64,000 nucleotides of DNA. Source: Thiohalobacter thiocyanaticus. GTDB taxonomy: Bacteria; Pseudomonadota; Gammaproteobacteria; Thiohalobacterales; Thiohalobacteraceae. The stretch lies in assembly GCF_002356355.1 (NCBI RefSeq), contig NZ_AP018052.1:2728001-2792000 (forward strand), read 5' to 3'. The notes beneath the pieces were generated by a model. The model searched no databases. It was not told where the DNA came from and worked only from the letters and a program-made list of their open reading frames with translations. Position 1 is the first letter of the stretch. Each line of letters starts with the position of its first letter. Of this stretch, positions 8,112 through 18,005 are shown piece by piece. Position numbers and translations under genes: made by a program.

Positions 8112-10919
8112 ATGGACAAGACCTACAGCCCCCACGCCATCGAGCAGCGCTGGTACCAGACCTGGGAGGACAAGGGTTATTTCGCCCCCGGCGGCGAGGG
8201 CGCGCCCTTCTGCATCATGATCCCGCCGCCCAACGTCACCGGCAGCCTGCACATGGGCCACGCCTTCCAGGACACCATCATGGATGCCCTGACCCGCTTC
8301 CACCGCATGCGCGGCGACAATACCCTGTGGCAGGCCGGCTCCGACCACGCCGGCATCGCCACCCAGATGGTGGTCGAGCGTCAGCTCAACGCCGAGGGCA
8401 GGACCCGCCACGACCTGGGCCGCGAGGCCTTCATCGAACGCATCTGGGAGTGGAAGGCCGAGTCCGGCAACACCATCACCCGCCAGCTGCGGCGCATGGG
8501 CGCCTCGCTGGACTGGTCGCGCGAGCGCTTCACCATGGACGCAGGGCTGTCGGAGGCCGTGCGCGAGGTGTTTGTCCGGCTGTACGAGGACGGCCTGATC
8601 TATCGCGGCCAGCGGCTGGTGAACTGGGACCCGGTGCTGCACACCGCTGTTTCCGATCTGGAGGTCATCTCCGAGGAGGAGCAGGGCCATATGTGGCACA
8701 TGCGCTACCCGCTGGCTGACGGCTCCGGGCACGTCATCGTCGCCACCACCCGGCCGGAGACCATGCTCGGCGATACCGCCGTGGCGGTGCACCCGGAGGA
8801 CGAACGCTACCGCAACCTCATCGGCAAGACCATTTCCCTGCCGCTGACCGGGCGCGAGATCCCGGTCATCGCCGACGACTATGTCGACCCCGAGTTCGGC
8901 AGCGGCTGCGTGAAGATCACCCCGGCGCATGACTTCAACGACTACGAGGTCGGCCGCCGCCACGACCTGCCCCTGATCAACATCTTCACCGTGGATGCGG
9001 CCATCAACGCCAACGGGCCGGAGAAATACCGCGGCCTGGACCGCTACGAGGCCCGCGACGCCATCATCCATGATCTGAAGGAACTCGGCCTGCTGGAGAA
9101 GATCGACGACCACAAACTGATGGTCCCCAGAGGCGACCGCTCCGGCGTGGTCATCGAGCCCTACCTCACCGACCAGTGGTTCGTGGACCTGACCCGCGAT
9201 GAGCAGGCCGACGGCCGCCCCGGCGGCCGGGCACGCATCACCCTGCCGGCCATCGAGGCGGTGGAATCCGGCCGCATCCGCTTCGTGCCGGACAACTGGA
9301 AGAACACCTATTACGAGTGGATGCGCAACATCCAGGACTGGTGCATCTCGCGCCAGATCTGGTGGGGCCACCGCATCCCCTGCTGGTACGACGAGGCCGG
9401 CAACGGCTACGTCGCCCGCAGCGAGGAAGAGGCGCGGGAGAAGTACAAGCTCGACGCCGACGTGGCACTGGAGCAGGACAGCGACGTGCTCGACACCTGG
9501 TTCTCCTCCGCCCTGTGGCCCTTCTCCACCCTGGGCTGGCCCGGGCGGACCCAGGCGCTGCAGACCTGGTACCCGACCTCGGTGCTGGTCACCGGCTTCG
9601 ACATCATCTTCTTCTGGGTCGCGCGCATGGTGATGATGGGCCAGTACTTCATGCAGGACGTGCCCTTCCGCGAGGTCTACATCCACGGCCTGGTGCGCGA
9701 CGCCCACGGCCAGAAGATGTCCAAGTCCAAGGGCAATGTGCTTGACCCCATCGATCTGATCGACGGCATCGAACTCGACGCCCTGGTGGAAAAGCGCACC
9801 CGCGGCCTGATGCAGCCGCAGATGGCGAAAAAGATCGAGCAGCAGACCCGCCGGGACTTCCCCGACGGCATCCCCGCCTTCGGCACCGACGCCCTGCGCT
9901 TCACCTTCGCGGCGCTGGCCTCCACCGGGCGCGACATCAACTTCGACCTCGGCCGCATCGAGGGCTACCGCAACTTCTGCAACAAGCTGTGGAACGCCGC
10001 CCGCTACGTGCTGATGAACACCGAGGGTCAGGACTGCGGTCAACTGGAGGAGAAGGAAGTCGAGCTCACCGTGGCCGACCGCTGGATCCTGGCCCGGCTG
10101 CAGCAGGCCGAACAGGAGGTGATCGAGTCGATCCGCACCTACCGGCTCGACCATGCCGCCCAGGCCATCTACGAATTCACCTGGAACGAATACTGCGACT
10201 GGTATCTGGAACTGTCCAAACCGGTGCTGACCCACCCGGACAGCCCCGCCGCGCGCCAGCGCGGCACCCGCCGCACCCTGGTGCAGGTACTGGAGACCCT
10301 GCTGCGCCTGGCCCACCCGTTGATGCCCTTCATCACCGAGGAGATCTGGCAGCGGGTCGCGCCGCTGGCCGGGGTCGCCGGCGAGACCGTCATGCGCCAG
10401 CCCTTTCCGGAACCGGATGACGGCCTGGTGGACACCGCCGCCATCGAGGACATGGACTGGGTCATGCAGTTCATCCTGGGCGTGCGCAGGATCCGCTCCG
10501 GCTACGACCTCAAACCCTCCCAGCCGCTGCCGGTGGTACTGGAGAACAGCTCCGCTGCGGACCGCGCCCGACTGGAATCCAACCGTCACTACCTCGAGTT
10601 CCTGGCCCGCACCGAATCCATTACCCCGCTGGCACCGGAGGCCGAGCCGCCCGAGGCCGCCACCGCGCTGGTGGGCGAAATGAAGGTGCTGATCCCGCTT
10701 GCCGGACTCATCGACAAGGCCGCCGAACTGGAGCGACTGGCAAAGGAAATTGAGAAAAAAGAGCAGGATCTGGAGCGTGTCTCGAAAAAACTCGAGAACG
10801 GGAACTTCGTCAACAAGGCCCCCGAGGCCGTGGTGCAGAAGGAGCGCGAAAAGGCAGAAGAGACTCGAACCGCACTCGCCAACCTCATGGCACAGAAGGA
10901 AAAAATCGCCGCACTCTGA
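8112..10919 (+). CDS. valS: Valyl-tRNA synthetase
   Basis: Class I synthetase charging tRNA-Val. The 935 residues show the HIGH-type motif in [12 protein letters not shown] (about residues 38-49), the CP1 editing domain with [13 protein letters not shown] (about 213-225), the KMSKS motif in [10 protein letters not shown] (about 535-544), an anticodon-binding helical domain, and the C-terminal coiled coil (about 865-930, [18 protein letters not shown]) that is typical of ValRS. Length is normal. It is followed at once by a strong intrinsic terminator, so the pepA-holC-valS unit ends here. Confidence 0.98.
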   Translation: MDKTYSPHAIEQRWYQTWEDKGYFAPGGEGAPFCIMIPPPNVTGSLHMGHAFQDTIMDALTRFHRMRGDNTLWQAGSDHAGIATQMVVERQLNAEGRTRHDLGREAFIERIWEWKAESGNTITRQLRRMGASLDWSRERFTMDAGLSEAVREVFVRLYEDGLIYRGQRLVNWDPVLHTAVSDLEVISEEEQGHMWHMRYPLADGSGHVIVATTRPETMLGDTAVAVHPEDERYRNLIGKTISLPLTGREIPVIADDYVDPEFGSGCVKITPAHDFNDYEVGRRHDLPLINIFTVDAAINANGPEKYRGLDRYEARDAIIHDLKELGLLEKIDDHKLMVPRGDRSGVVIEPYLTDQWFVDLTRDEQADGRPGGRARITLPAIEAVESGRIRFVPDNWKNTYYEWMRNIQDWCISRQIWWGHRIPCWYDEAGNGYVARSEEEAREKYKLDADVALEQDSDVLDTWFSSALWPFSTLGWPGRTQALQTWYPTSVLVTGFDIIFFWVARMVMMGQYFMQDVPFREVYIHGLVRDAHGQKMSKSKGNVLDPIDLIDGIELDALVEKRTRGLMQPQMAKKIEQQTRRDFPDGIPAFGTDALRFTFAALASTGRDINFDLGRIEGYRNFCNKLWNAARYVLMNTEGQDCGQLEEKEVELTVADRWILARLQQAEQEVIESIRTYRLDHAAQAIYEFTWNEYCDWYLELSKPVLTHPDSPAARQRGTRRTLVQVLETLLRLAHPLMPFITEEIWQRVAPLAGVAGETVMRQPFPEPDDGLVDTAAIEDMDWVMQFILGVRRIRSGYDLKPSQPLPVVLENSSAADRARLESNRHYLEFLARTESITPLAPEAEPPEAATALVGEMKVLIPLAGLIDKAAELERLAKEIEKKEQDLERVSKKLENGNFVNKAPEAVVQKEREKAEETRTALANLMAQKEKIAAL

Positions 10920-10937
10920 GCATCGGCCAGGCCTGAC

Positions 10938-10977
10938 AACGCCGCGTCGCCCGCACCCGGGCCGCGGCGTTTTTTTA
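10938..10977 (+). terminator. Rho-independent terminator after valS
   Basis: Stem ACGCCGCG (10939-10946) pairs with CGCGGCGT (10963-10970), and the loop can add GC pairs. Seven T residues follow. It begins about 20 bases after the valS stop. Confidence 0.9.
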
Positions 10978-11039
10978 TTCAAGGATCAGCGCCTTCTGTC
11001 CGATATTTCCTCTTGCCTGTGTAAGTATCGACCTACGGG

Positions 11040-11069
11040 TTGCATTATCAATCAGATATCTCGTATTCT
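11040..11069 (+). promoter_or_regulatory. Candidate sigma-70 promoter of the HD-GYP regulator gene
   Basis: TTGCAT at 11040-11045 and TATTCT at 11064-11069 are separated by 18 AT-rich bases, in contrast to the GC-rich surroundings. The predicted transcript would have a leader of about 125 bases before the ATG at 11203. Confidence 0.45.
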
Positions 11070-11202
11070 TCACAGGCACAGGGAGGAGTACCCGCTAACA
11101 GGCGGCACAAGGAAGGAAACGCAGGTTCCCCACGGATCAGGACGCATGCAGCAAGGGGGGCGTCCGGGGAGCCCGATAACAAAAACTGGCACAGGAAACT
11201 CG

Positions 11203-12285
<1,083 letters not shown>

Positions 12286-12337
12286 TCCCGCCTCTCCGCT
12301 CCCCTCCGGCGTTGTGTCGACGCCTGTATCACTTGGG

Positions 12338-12343
12338 TATACT
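12338..12343 (+). promoter_or_regulatory. Candidate -10 element of hemH
   Basis: TATACT at 12338-12343 is the best -10 in the gap before hemH. No good -35 is seen at the right distance. The transcript would cross the family C repeat before reaching the gene. Confidence 0.35.
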
Positions 12344-12358
12344 TCCCCTGAACAACAG

Positions 12359-12446
12359 GTAGGATGGGTGAAGGCGCGCGGCGCCGTAACCCATCACCCG
12401 GCCGGCGGACAACGATGGGTTGCGCTGTGCTTCACCCATCCTACCC
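12359..12446. repeat. Family C inverted-repeat element
   Basis: Left arm GTAGGATGGGTGAAGG and right arm TTCACCCATCCTAC are inverse copies. A second pair, GTAACCCATC and GATGGGTTGC, is nested inside. The element forms most of the leader of hemH and would fold into a long hairpin in its mRNA. Other copies lie at 21212-21293, 53218-53300 (degenerate) and 55076-55155. Confidence 0.85.
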
Positions 12447-12476
12447 ATCACCCCAACAGCGCAGGGCAGGGACCCC

Positions 12477-13589
12477 ATGAACCGCTACCTAGGCGAAACC
12501 GACTTCCACCACGACGCGCACGAACGGCTGGGCGTACTGATCACCAATCTGGGCACCCCGACGGCACCGACGCCCCGGGCCGTGCGCAGATATCTGGCCG
12601 AATTCCTCTGGGATCCGCGCGTGGTGGAGATCCCGCGGCCGCTGTGGTGGCTGATCCTGCACGGGGTGATCCTGCGCTTCCGCCCAGGCAGGGTGGCCCA
12701 CGCCTATGCCTCGGTCTGGGAGGAAGACGGCTCGCCCCTGCTCAACATCGCCCGGCGCCAGCGCGAAGCGCTGGAGTCCCAGCTGCTGGCGCGCCTGCCC
12801 GGACCGGTCAAGGTCAGCCTCGGCATGCGCTACGGCGAGCCATCACTCGCCGAGGCCCTGGAGGAACTGCGCCAGGCCAATGCCCGGCGCATCGTGGTGC
12901 TGCCGCTGTATCCGCACTACTCGGCCAGCACCACCGCCTCCACCTTCGACGCCGTAACCGATATCCTCAAGCGCTGGCGCTGGGTCCCGTCGCTGCGCTT
13001 CGTCACCCACTATCACGATCAGCATGCCTATATCGAGGCCCTGGCGACGAGCGTGCGCGAGCACTGGGAGGCGCATGGCCGTGACAACGCCCGTCTGCTG
13101 ATGTCATTTCATGGCCTGCCGCGGCGCTACCTGGACCAGGGCGACCCCTATCACTGCCAGTGCCACAAGACCGCGCGGCTGCTGGCCGAGGCGCTGCAGC
13201 TGAACGAGGACCAGTGGCAACTCGCCTTCCAGTCGCGCTTCGGCCGCGAGGAGTGGCTGAAACCCTATACCGACGCCACGCTGAAGGAATGGGCCGAAAC
13301 CGGCGTGGAACGGGTGCAGGTCATCTGCCCCGGCTTCAGCGCCGACTGCCTGGAGACGCTGGAGGAGATCCAGATGCAGAACAAGGCCCTGTTCCTGGAG
13401 CACGGCGGCAAGCGCTTCGAGTATATCCCGGCACTGAACGAACGCACCGATCACATCGAGGCCCTGACCCAGATCGTGTGCAACGAGGTCAGCGGCTGGC
13501 CGGAGGCCGGCAACTGGAGCAGCGAGGCCTACGCCACCATGCGCCAGGGACGCCTGCGCCGGGCCAAGGCGCTGGGCGCGGAGAGATGA
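12477..13589 (+). CDS. hemH: Ferrochelatase (protoporphyrin/coproporphyrin ferrochelatase)
   Basis: Inserts Fe2+ into the porphyrin ring, the final step of haem synthesis. The 370-residue protein reads through the family: LGVLITNLGTP, GMRYGEPSL, VLPLYPHYSASTTAS, LMSFHGLPRRY with the conserved His, CHKTARLLAE, and QSRFGREEWLKPYTD. The metal-pocket residues around SFHGLP are present. The start is the ATG at 12477, ahead of the family's core; upstream in-frame codons are repeat sequence. It stands alone, with repeat elements on both sides. Confidence 0.96.
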   Translation: MNRYLGETDFHHDAHERLGVLITNLGTPTAPTPRAVRRYLAEFLWDPRVVEIPRPLWWLILHGVILRFRPGRVAHAYASVWEEDGSPLLNIARRQREALESQLLARLPGPVKVSLGMRYGEPSLAEALEELRQANARRIVVLPLYPHYSASTTASTFDAVTDILKRWRWVPSLRFVTHYHDQHAYIEALATSVREHWEAHGRDNARLLMSFHGLPRRYLDQGDPYHCQCHKTARLLAEALQLNEDQWQLAFQSRFGREEWLKPYTDATLKEWAETGVERVQVICPGFSADCLETLEEIQMQNKALFLEHGGKRFEYIPALNERTDHIEALTQIVCNEVSGWPEAGNWSSEAYATMRQGRLRRAKALGAER

Positions 13590-13593
13590 TTCA

Positions 13594-13930
13594 AAAAGCG
13601 CCACGGAATACACGGAAAGCACGGACAGTACAAATGAATCAGCCCAGCTTCTGTCTGACACTTTACCCGTCATCCCCGCGCAGGCGGGAATCCAGATACC
13701 GCTGCGGTCACTGGATCCCCGCCTGCGCGGGGATGACGATGACGGTTACGACAACCGCAATTCATGCCATGATTGGGCCAGCCATGCAGGTCGGGTTAGC
13801 GCAGCGTAACCCGACACTCGCGGCAGGCACGTCGGGTTACGCCCGTTCGGGCTAACCCGACCTACGGAGGAACTGCATGGTTTCTGCAACAATCCTTTCC
13901 GTGCTTTCCGTGTATTCCGTGGCGCTTTTT
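13594..13930. repeat. Family D element enclosing one A and one B element
   Basis: Outer arms CGCCACGGAATACACGGAAA (13600-13619; the arm runs 13594-13628) and its inverse (13898-13930) are family D. Between them lie a full family A element (13669-13738, CATCCCCGCGCAGGCGGG paired with CCCGCCTGCGCGGGGATG) and a full family B element (13787-13867, CAGGTCGGGTTAGCGC paired with GGGCTAACCCGACCTACG). The right D arm ends at the ribosome-binding site of the next gene. The composite fills the whole hemH to DUF523 gap. Confidence 0.9.
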
Positions 13931-13944
13931 AAAGAAGGATGACC

Positions 13945-14910
13945 ATGCCGCACGAGGAAACAGACCGCCTGCCCATCCGCATCGGCATCAGCAGCTGTCT
14001 GGTCGGTCAGCGGGTGCGTTTCGATGCCAACCACAAGCAGGACAACTATATCCTGGGCACCCTGGGCGAGTTCTTTGAATTCGTGCCGGTCTGCCCCGAG
14101 GTCGCCATCGGCATGGGCGTGCCACGGCCGACCATCCGGCTGCTGGGCGCGCCGGAGGCGCCGCGCGCGGTCGGGGTGAAGGATGCCTCCCTCGACGTCA
14201 CCGACAAGCTGGTCCGCTACGGCCGCCGGCAGGCGCGGGAATTGACGGACCTCACCGGCTACATCTTCAAGAGCAAATCACCGAGTTGCGGCATGGAGCG
14301 GGTCAAGCTCTACACCGACAAGGGCGGCGTTAGCAGCCAGGGCGTGGGCCTGTATGCGCGTGAATTCATGGCCGCCCATCCGCTGCTTCCCTGCGAGGAG
14401 GAGGGCCGGCTGGGCGACCCGATGCTGCGCGACAACTGGCTGGAACGGGTCTTCGCCTGGCGGCGCTGGCAGGAACTCAACCGGCAGCGACTGACCGTCC
14501 GCGCCCTGATCGATTTTCACACCCGCCACAAGCTGGCGCTGATGGCGCACGGACCGAAGTATTACAAGGAACTCGGTCAGCTGGTCGCCGATGCCGGCAA
14601 GGGACCGCTGCGCCCACTGGCGGATGCCTATATCGGGAAATTCATGGGCGCCCTGCAGGTGCGCGCCACGGCCAAACGCCATACCAACGTCCTGCATCAC
14701 CTGATGGGCTATCTGAAGCGGCAGCTCGACAGCGACGACAAGCAGGAACTGCTGGAACTCATCGAAGCCTACCGACTGGGACGGGTACCCCGTATTGTAC
14801 CCATCACCCTGCTGAATCATCATTTCCGCCGGTTTCCGAATGACTATATCGCCAACCAGAGCTACCTGCACATGTGTCCGGAGGAACTGAAGCTGCGGAG
14901 CTATTATTAG
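13945..14910 (+). CDS. DUF523 and DUF1722 (YbgA-like) domain protein
   Basis: A 321-residue cytoplasmic protein with two fused domains. The N-terminal DUF523 part (about 1-150) has the conserved cysteines in SSCLVGQ, PVCPEVAIG and KSPSCGM. In the related thiouracil desulfidase TudS such cysteines hold a [4Fe-4S] cluster that removes sulfur from thio-nucleobases. The C-terminal DUF1722/YbgA part (about 180-315) contains DFHTRHKLALMAH and ends in MCPEELKLR. The start is placed at the ATG at 13945, six bases after AAGAAGG; the ATG at 13939 abuts the ribosome-binding site. A sulfur-related role is plausible, not shown. Confidence 0.88.
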   Translation: MPHEETDRLPIRIGISSCLVGQRVRFDANHKQDNYILGTLGEFFEFVPVCPEVAIGMGVPRPTIRLLGAPEAPRAVGVKDASLDVTDKLVRYGRRQARELTDLTGYIFKSKSPSCGMERVKLYTDKGGVSSQGVGLYAREFMAAHPLLPCEEEGRLGDPMLRDNWLERVFAWRRWQELNRQRLTVRALIDFHTRHKLALMAHGPKYYKELGQLVADAGKGPLRPLADAYIGKFMGALQVRATAKRHTNVLHHLMGYLKRQLDSDDKQELLELIEAYRLGRVPRIVPITLLNHHFRRFPNDYIANQSYLHMCPEELKLRSYY

Positions 14911-14913
14911 TCT

Positions 14914-14994
14914 CGTAGGTTGGGTTAGTGCAGCGCAACCCGACAGCTCAATGACTGACGTCGGATTACGCCCTCCGGGCTAATCCGACCTACG
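14914..14994. repeat. Family B inverted-repeat element (somewhat diverged)
   Basis: CGTAGGTTGGGTTAGTGC on the left mirrors GGGCTAATCCGACCTACG on the right. It starts four bases after the stop codon of the DUF523 gene. Confidence 0.8.
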
Positions 14995-15018
14995 ATACTA
15001 TTATTAGCGTTTGCGGCA

Positions 15019-15055
15019 ATAACGCGGAGAACGCGAAGACGCAGAGGCGCAAAGT
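15019..15055. repeat. Single arm of a family E element
   Basis: The stretch around CGAAGACGCAGAGGCGCAAAG is one family E arm. No inverse partner is found nearby, so this is a half or decayed copy. It lies just before the TIGR03790 gene. Confidence 0.6.
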
Positions 15056-15083
15056 GTTTGCATATCATGTACAAGCCCGGACC

Positions 15084-16358
15084 ATGAAAAAATCAGCGAT
15101 CCGTACACTCAACACATTCCTTACCCTTCTGTTCGTTGTCGTCACGACCCAGGTCCGGGCGGAGGGTGCGAAACCCGAGATCCTGATGCCCAAGGCCCGC
15201 ATCCTGCCGCAGGAGTTGGGCGTGATCGTAAACGACGAGGACCCCTTGAGCGTACGCATTGCCGAATACTACCGGCAGGCACGCGACATCCCCGAGCAGA
15301 ACCTGATCCATGTACGCATCCCGACCGGACGCAAGCAGATCGGCGACCGGGAATTCGCCTCCATTCAGGCCCGGATCGCGGCGCAGACCCCTGATTCCGT
15401 CCAGGCCTATGCCCTGACCTGGGTGGAACCCTATCGCGTCAAGTGCATGTCCATCACCACCGCCATTGCCTACGGCGGCTTCGATGAGAAGTGGTGTTCG
15501 GAGCGCGGCAGCAAATGCACCCCGACGGCGCAGGGCGAGTACTACAACAGCCCCAGCCTCCAGCCCTGGCAGGATCACAATCTGCGCCCCACCCTGTCCA
15601 TCGCCGCTCTGGATTTCGATGCCGCAAGGGTGCTGATCGACCGCGGGGTCGCCAGCGATGGCAGCTGGCCGTCGGGTACGGCCTATCTGCTGGACACCTC
15701 GGACAAGGCGCGCACCATCCGTGCCGCATTTTTCCCACGCATTCATGAGGTGTTCGGCAACTATCTGCGGATCGAATCGCTGCAGCAGGACCATCTGTAC
15801 GACCGCGATGACGTGCTGTTCTATTTCACCGGCCAGAAACGGGTGCAGGGCCTGGATACCCTCGGCTTCGTTCCCGGCGCCATCGCCGATCACCTGACCT
15901 CGGGCGCCGGCCAGCTCACGGCCGGCTGGCAGATGAGCGCCCTGCGCTGGCTGGAGGCCGGCGCGACCGGCAGCTTCGGCGCGGTCAAGGAACCCTGCAA
16001 TTACATCGGCAAGTTCCCCAATCCCGGTATCCTCATGGCCTACTACCTGCAGGGCGCGACCCTGCTCGAGGCCTACTGGAAGAGCGTGGCCATGCCCGGG
16101 GAGGGCATCTTCATCGGCGAGCCGCTGGCCGCCCCGTTCAGCGGCTACCGCCTCCACGACGCCGGCGACCACTGGCAGCTGCAGACCCGCCAACTCGCTA
16201 CCGGCAACTACCGCCTGATGACGGCACCCAGCCGGATCGGACCGTTCCGGACCGAAGACTTCATCCTCCAGGTGCGTCCGGGCGAGCAGCATTTCCGGCT
16301 GCCCAGACTGGAGCGCGCGGTCTATCGGCTGCAGCCGCAGGCACCGCCGCAGGACTGA
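15084..16358 (+). CDS. TIGR03790 family secreted protein
   Basis: A 424-residue exported protein of unknown function. The start at 15084 gives a signal peptide (MKKSAIR, a hydrophobic core to about residue 25, cut near VRA-EGA). The mature part matches the TIGR03790 pattern: VIVNDEDPLSVRIAEYYRQARDIP near the start, a central region with several cysteines (C118, C136, C143 region), and GATGSFGAVKEPCNYIGKFPNP followed by LLEAYWKSV. The family's C-terminal half recalls caspase-like or gingipain-like folds, but no catalytic pair is claimed. It stands alone with a weak ribosome-binding site. Confidence 0.8.
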   Translation: MKKSAIRTLNTFLTLLFVVVTTQVRAEGAKPEILMPKARILPQELGVIVNDEDPLSVRIAEYYRQARDIPEQNLIHVRIPTGRKQIGDREFASIQARIAAQTPDSVQAYALTWVEPYRVKCMSITTAIAYGGFDEKWCSERGSKCTPTAQGEYYNSPSLQPWQDHNLRPTLSIAALDFDAARVLIDRGVASDGSWPSGTAYLLDTSDKARTIRAAFFPRIHEVFGNYLRIESLQQDHLYDRDDVLFYFTGQKRVQGLDTLGFVPGAIADHLTSGAGQLTAGWQMSALRWLEAGATGSFGAVKEPCNYIGKFPNPGILMAYYLQGATLLEAYWKSVAMPGEGIFIGEPLAAPFSGYRLHDAGDHWQLQTRQLATGNYRLMTAPSRIGPFRTEDFILQVRPGEQHFRLPRLERAVYRLQPQAPPQD

Positions 16359-16469
16359 GTGGACACTCGACAGGCGCGCACACCGCGGCAACGGGCTTCT
16401 CAGCCGCGCGTGTGTATGCATTAATAATCCTTCCGGGGCTGCCGCTACCCTGACAGGGAGGACATCCGC

Positions 16470-17126
16470 ATGCAGCTGCGCCACCTGCAATCTCTGCTGG
16501 AACAACTCTACGAGATCGACATCGGGCTGGATGTCGAGGATTTTCTCATCACCGACCAGCGGCTGGCTGCCCTGCTCGACCGCAGCCCGCGGCCACGGGA
16601 TATCCCGGAAAAGCTGTTGATCGAACAGTCAGGCGAAGACATCGACGTTTCGCTCTACCTGCACCAGGTCATCGTGGAGCGCCTGCGCGCCCAGAACCCG
16701 CTGCACTCACTGCACCGTGGCAACCTGAACGAATTCCTCACTGCGCTGGAAGGGGTGAGTCACTTCGTCTACCTGGCCTGGAACCTCGGCCACGACCGGC
16801 CCATTTCGCAACTGGAGATGGAGCTGCAGGCCGAGGTGGACAAGTACTGCCTGGCCGCGGCCCTGTTCGCCCGCCAGCTCGGCGGCATCCCGGACGAACT
16901 GCATCCGCTGCTGTTCGAGCGGGTGCGCTACAGTCCTGAACTCGACCGCAGTGAACATCAGCGCTACAGCACCGCCAATCACCATGCCAAGCGCTACTGC
17001 CGCAGCCTCTACGAGCGGTTCCTGCGTCCCTGCCGCGGTCAGCGTCTCACCCGTGAACTGCGGCACTTCTACCGCCTCTGGCACCGGCACAAGATCGAAC
17101 GCATCGAGGCCTTCTGCGCGGCCTGA
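16470..17126 (+). CDS. Conserved hypothetical protein, helical, soluble
   Basis: Not recognised. The 218-residue protein has no signal peptide or membrane segment and is predicted to be largely helical: LRHLQSLLEQLYEIDIGLDVEDFLITD at the start, then a central region with LYLHQVIVERL and EFLTALEGVSHFVYLAW, and a basic, His/Arg/Tyr-rich C-terminus with YRLWHRHKIERIEAF. A strong GGAGG stands nine bases before the ATG. It precedes the SYLF gene by 29 bases and may be co-transcribed with it. Confidence 0.75.
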   Translation: MQLRHLQSLLEQLYEIDIGLDVEDFLITDQRLAALLDRSPRPRDIPEKLLIEQSGEDIDVSLYLHQVIVERLRAQNPLHSLHRGNLNEFLTALEGVSHFVYLAWNLGHDRPISQLEMELQAEVDKYCLAAALFARQLGGIPDELHPLLFERVRYSPELDRSEHQRYSTANHHAKRYCRSLYERFLRPCRGQRLTRELRHFYRLWHRHKIERIEAFCAA

Positions 17127-17155
17127 ATCTGACCTATTCACATACGAGGCACGTC

Positions 17156-17716
17156 ATGAAGAACCTGCTCAGACCCTTACTGCTGCTCATCTGCCTGCTG
17201 CCGGCCCTGCCGGCCCAGTCCGGCTGGAATCCGCTGGCAAAGGAGAAGGATGCGGACCAGCCGGGTGATGACGCCGGGGTGCACGAAGCCATCGCCGCCT
17301 TCAAGAACAGGGACCCGAGCATGCAGGTCTTCTTCGACCAGGCCCATGGCTATGCCGTCTTCCCCACCGTCGGCAAGGGCGGCATGGGTATCGGGGGCGC
17401 CTACGGCAAGGGCCGGGTATTCCGGCAGGGCGGCGCCATCGGCAGCGTCACCCTGACCCAGGTCACCCTCGGCTTTCAGCTGGGCGGCCAGGCCTACCGC
17501 GAGATCATCTTCTTCAAGGACAAGGCCATGCTGGATGACTTCACCTCGGGCAACTTCGAGTTCAGCGCCCAGGCTTCCGCAGTGGCCGCCACCGCGGGCG
17601 CATCGGCCGATGCCGACTACAACAACGGAGTGGCCGTGTTCACCCTGGCCAAGGGCGGGCTGATGTACGAGGCGTCCATCGGCGGCCAGAAATTCAGCTT
17701 CACGCCGGCACAGTGA
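17156..17716 (+). CDS. SYLF (Ysc84-type) lipid-binding domain protein, secreted
   Basis: 186 residues with a signal peptide (residues 1 to about 22, cut after AQS-G). The SYLF domain covers about 45-185: MQVFFDQAHGYAVFPTVG, GIGGAYGKGRVF, LGFQLGGQAYREIIFFKD, and a terminal VFTLAKGGLMYEASIGGQ. SYLF domains bind phosphoinositides in eukaryotes; bacterial homologues are exported proteins of unknown role. The 29-base spacing suggests co-transcription with the preceding gene. Confidence 0.88.
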   Translation: MKNLLRPLLLLICLLPALPAQSGWNPLAKEKDADQPGDDAGVHEAIAAFKNRDPSMQVFFDQAHGYAVFPTVGKGGMGIGGAYGKGRVFRQGGAIGSVTLTQVTLGFQLGGQAYREIIFFKDKAMLDDFTSGNFEFSAQASAVAATAGASADADYNNGVAVFTLAKGGLMYEASIGGQKFSFTPAQ

Positions 17717-17899
17717 CCCTGTCACGACGCTGGCAACCGTCCGGGCGCACCAGAACAACCTGTGAAGATTGATTCACGCACGGGTTCGGTGCGCCGCGCG
17801 GGTCAAAACCGCATCACTGGCGCCTCTCCTGCACCCCCCGCTCCCGGCAACAGCGAAATTGCTCTTCCCTTCATGGGGTTGAAAAAACCCCCTTCGCAC

Positions 17900-17915
17900 C
17901 GGCATGGGGCTTGCT
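17900..17915 (+). promoter_or_regulatory. Candidate sigma-54 promoter upstream of glgC
   Basis: CGGCATGGGGCTTGCT has GG (17901-17902) and GC (17913-17914) exactly ten bases apart, and closely fits the -24/-12 consensus TGGCAC-N5-TTGC. Transcription would start near 17926, about 80 bases before the glgC ATG. A small hairpin (GGGGTT...AACCCC, about 17876-17891) lies just upstream. No activator site is assigned. Confidence 0.5.
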
Positions 17916-18005
17916 AAGCTTCAGCTACCGATGCTTGCGATCTGTGCGCGGGCACGGATACAGCCCGGTGCACTTCAATCACGCATACATGCAGGACCTT
18001 GCCAG

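Noticed and set aside
7899-10982. A 1027-codon open frame on the strand opposite valS
   Set aside because: It is a mirror of valS, arising because high-GC third codon positions suppress stop codons in that frame; composition is His/Gly/Val/Leu-rich and no domain is seen. The same holds for frames opposite prfC, pepA, clpB, aspS and ilvB.
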